From Marisa cornuarietis (Eukaryota; Mollusca; Gastropoda; Architaenioglossa; Ampullariidae): a stretch of DNA of 64,000 nucleotides. Below are positions 63,418-64,000 of the stretch, piece by piece (positions within the stretch are counted from its first letter, which is position 1; every line of letters starts with the position of its first letter). Under the pieces are notes generated by a model. That model had not been told where the DNA came from. It ran no database searches and saw nothing but the letters and a program-made list of their open reading frames with translations. The position numbers were made by a program, and so were the translations under genes. The stretch covers positions 1,054,001 to 1,118,000 of the forward strand of contig SMMW01000042.1 in the NCBI GenBank assembly GCA_004794655.1. Direction: 5' to 3'.

Positions 63418-64000
63418 GCCAGGGCCGCCGAGAGCCAGCACGGGCCCCGGGGCAGAGGACTTTTCTGGGTCCCTTGCATTAACTATTCATTAACTGTAAT
63501 CGTGAATTATTTTCCTATTATAGTACTAAGCATACAAGTTATAATTAGACCGGCAACATCTGCATTACTTTTAGTCACCTAATATAGACAGCAACAACTA
63601 TAGTTCTACACCACTGCACGAGATGAGCATTTTAGAGCTGTGTACACGTCAGTGGCCAGTAAATAAGAAAAAATGATTTTGCATTTTCAGCCGTGTTACT
63701 GTATAGTTGTTTTCTTTCCTCGGAGATTTTCTTAAAAAAAAAAGAAAAGAAAAAATCCACTAAGGATCCACCTTCACACCATCGGGCCCGGGTACACCAG
63801 ACTCCCCTTTGCAATAATCATTAATTGTAATCGTTTATTATTTTCCCAGTATATAGCAGTATGCTTACCAGGTATAATTTGATTGGCAGCATCCACATTT
63901 CGTTTATTAACGTATTATAGACATCAAACGTTAGGAAAAGTGTATATACCGACTAGGATGTACAACAGTTTAGAGCTGTGTCCAACAGTTTAGAGCTGTG
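63418..64000. repeat. Diverged direct repeats, about 336-bp period, running off the window
   Basis: TTGCATTAACTATTCATTAA...TGTAATCG...TTATTTTCC near 63474 recurs as TTGCAATAATCATTAATTG...TTATTTTCC near 63810. TTTAGAGCTGTGT near 63631 recurs at 63969 and again at 63988. Each copy is preceded by a GGGCCC-rich motif (63443, 63785). The start, CAGGGCCGCCGAGAGCC, resembles hAT-type termini, but the other end is not in view. Confidence 0.5.

Noticed and set aside
63052..63582. 176-codon frame with Pro-rich segment
   Set aside because: It spans the AT array, a SINE fragment and GC-rich repeat; composition changes abruptly and no domain is present.

Overview
This is animal nuclear DNA, most likely from a mollusc and probably a gastropod. 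The genes have GT-AG introns of 0.1-8 kb, the DNA is AT-rich, and the closest protein families are animal ones. tRNA-derived SINEs, CR1/L2-like and endonuclease-bearing LINEs and DNA transposons fill the introns. The species cannot be fixed from the sequence, and the gastropod placement is an inference. I assembled three protein-coding genes exon by exon, and every internal junction keeps the reading frame.

Layout: 1-9448 is repeats plus gene-free DNA, which must contain the promoter or 5' non-coding exon(s) of the next gene unless these lie outside the window. 9449-39164 (+) is a class II coronin (CORO2A/2B type): 15 coding exons, about 691 aa, with an enlarged Ser-rich linker before the C-terminal coiled coil. 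39165-45325 is its 3' UTR plus intergenic DNA with a pair of inverted SINEs. 45326-51118 (-) is MRPL9, mitochondrial ribosomal protein bL9m, 7 coding exons, 251 aa. About 51120-51670 is a shared head-to-head promoter region. 55597-60093 (+) is COMMD4, 8 coding exons from residue 2 onward; its start codon probably sits alone at the end of a small first exon, best candidate 51667-51669. 60100-64000 is repeats: a LINE with RNase H, a 207-bp inverted-repeat element holding a 20-bp near-palindromic array, and diverged direct repeats.

The three genes are unrelated in function: actin-filament regulation, mitochondrial translation, and endosomal Commander complex/NF-kB regulation. No gene cluster or operon-like system is present. 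The transposon archaeology is the richest part. A solo LTR interrupts a LINE, and removing it restores the LINE reading frame. A LINE with an 11-bp target duplication has landed in an older DNA-transposon transposase. A pogo-like element in a MRPL9 intron contains a large foldback. A LINE 3' end is nested within another LINE in COMMD4 intron 1. I found no convincing undescribed biological system. The closest candidates are the coronin linker with its apparently duplicated exon, and the 20-bp array element at 62975-63181.
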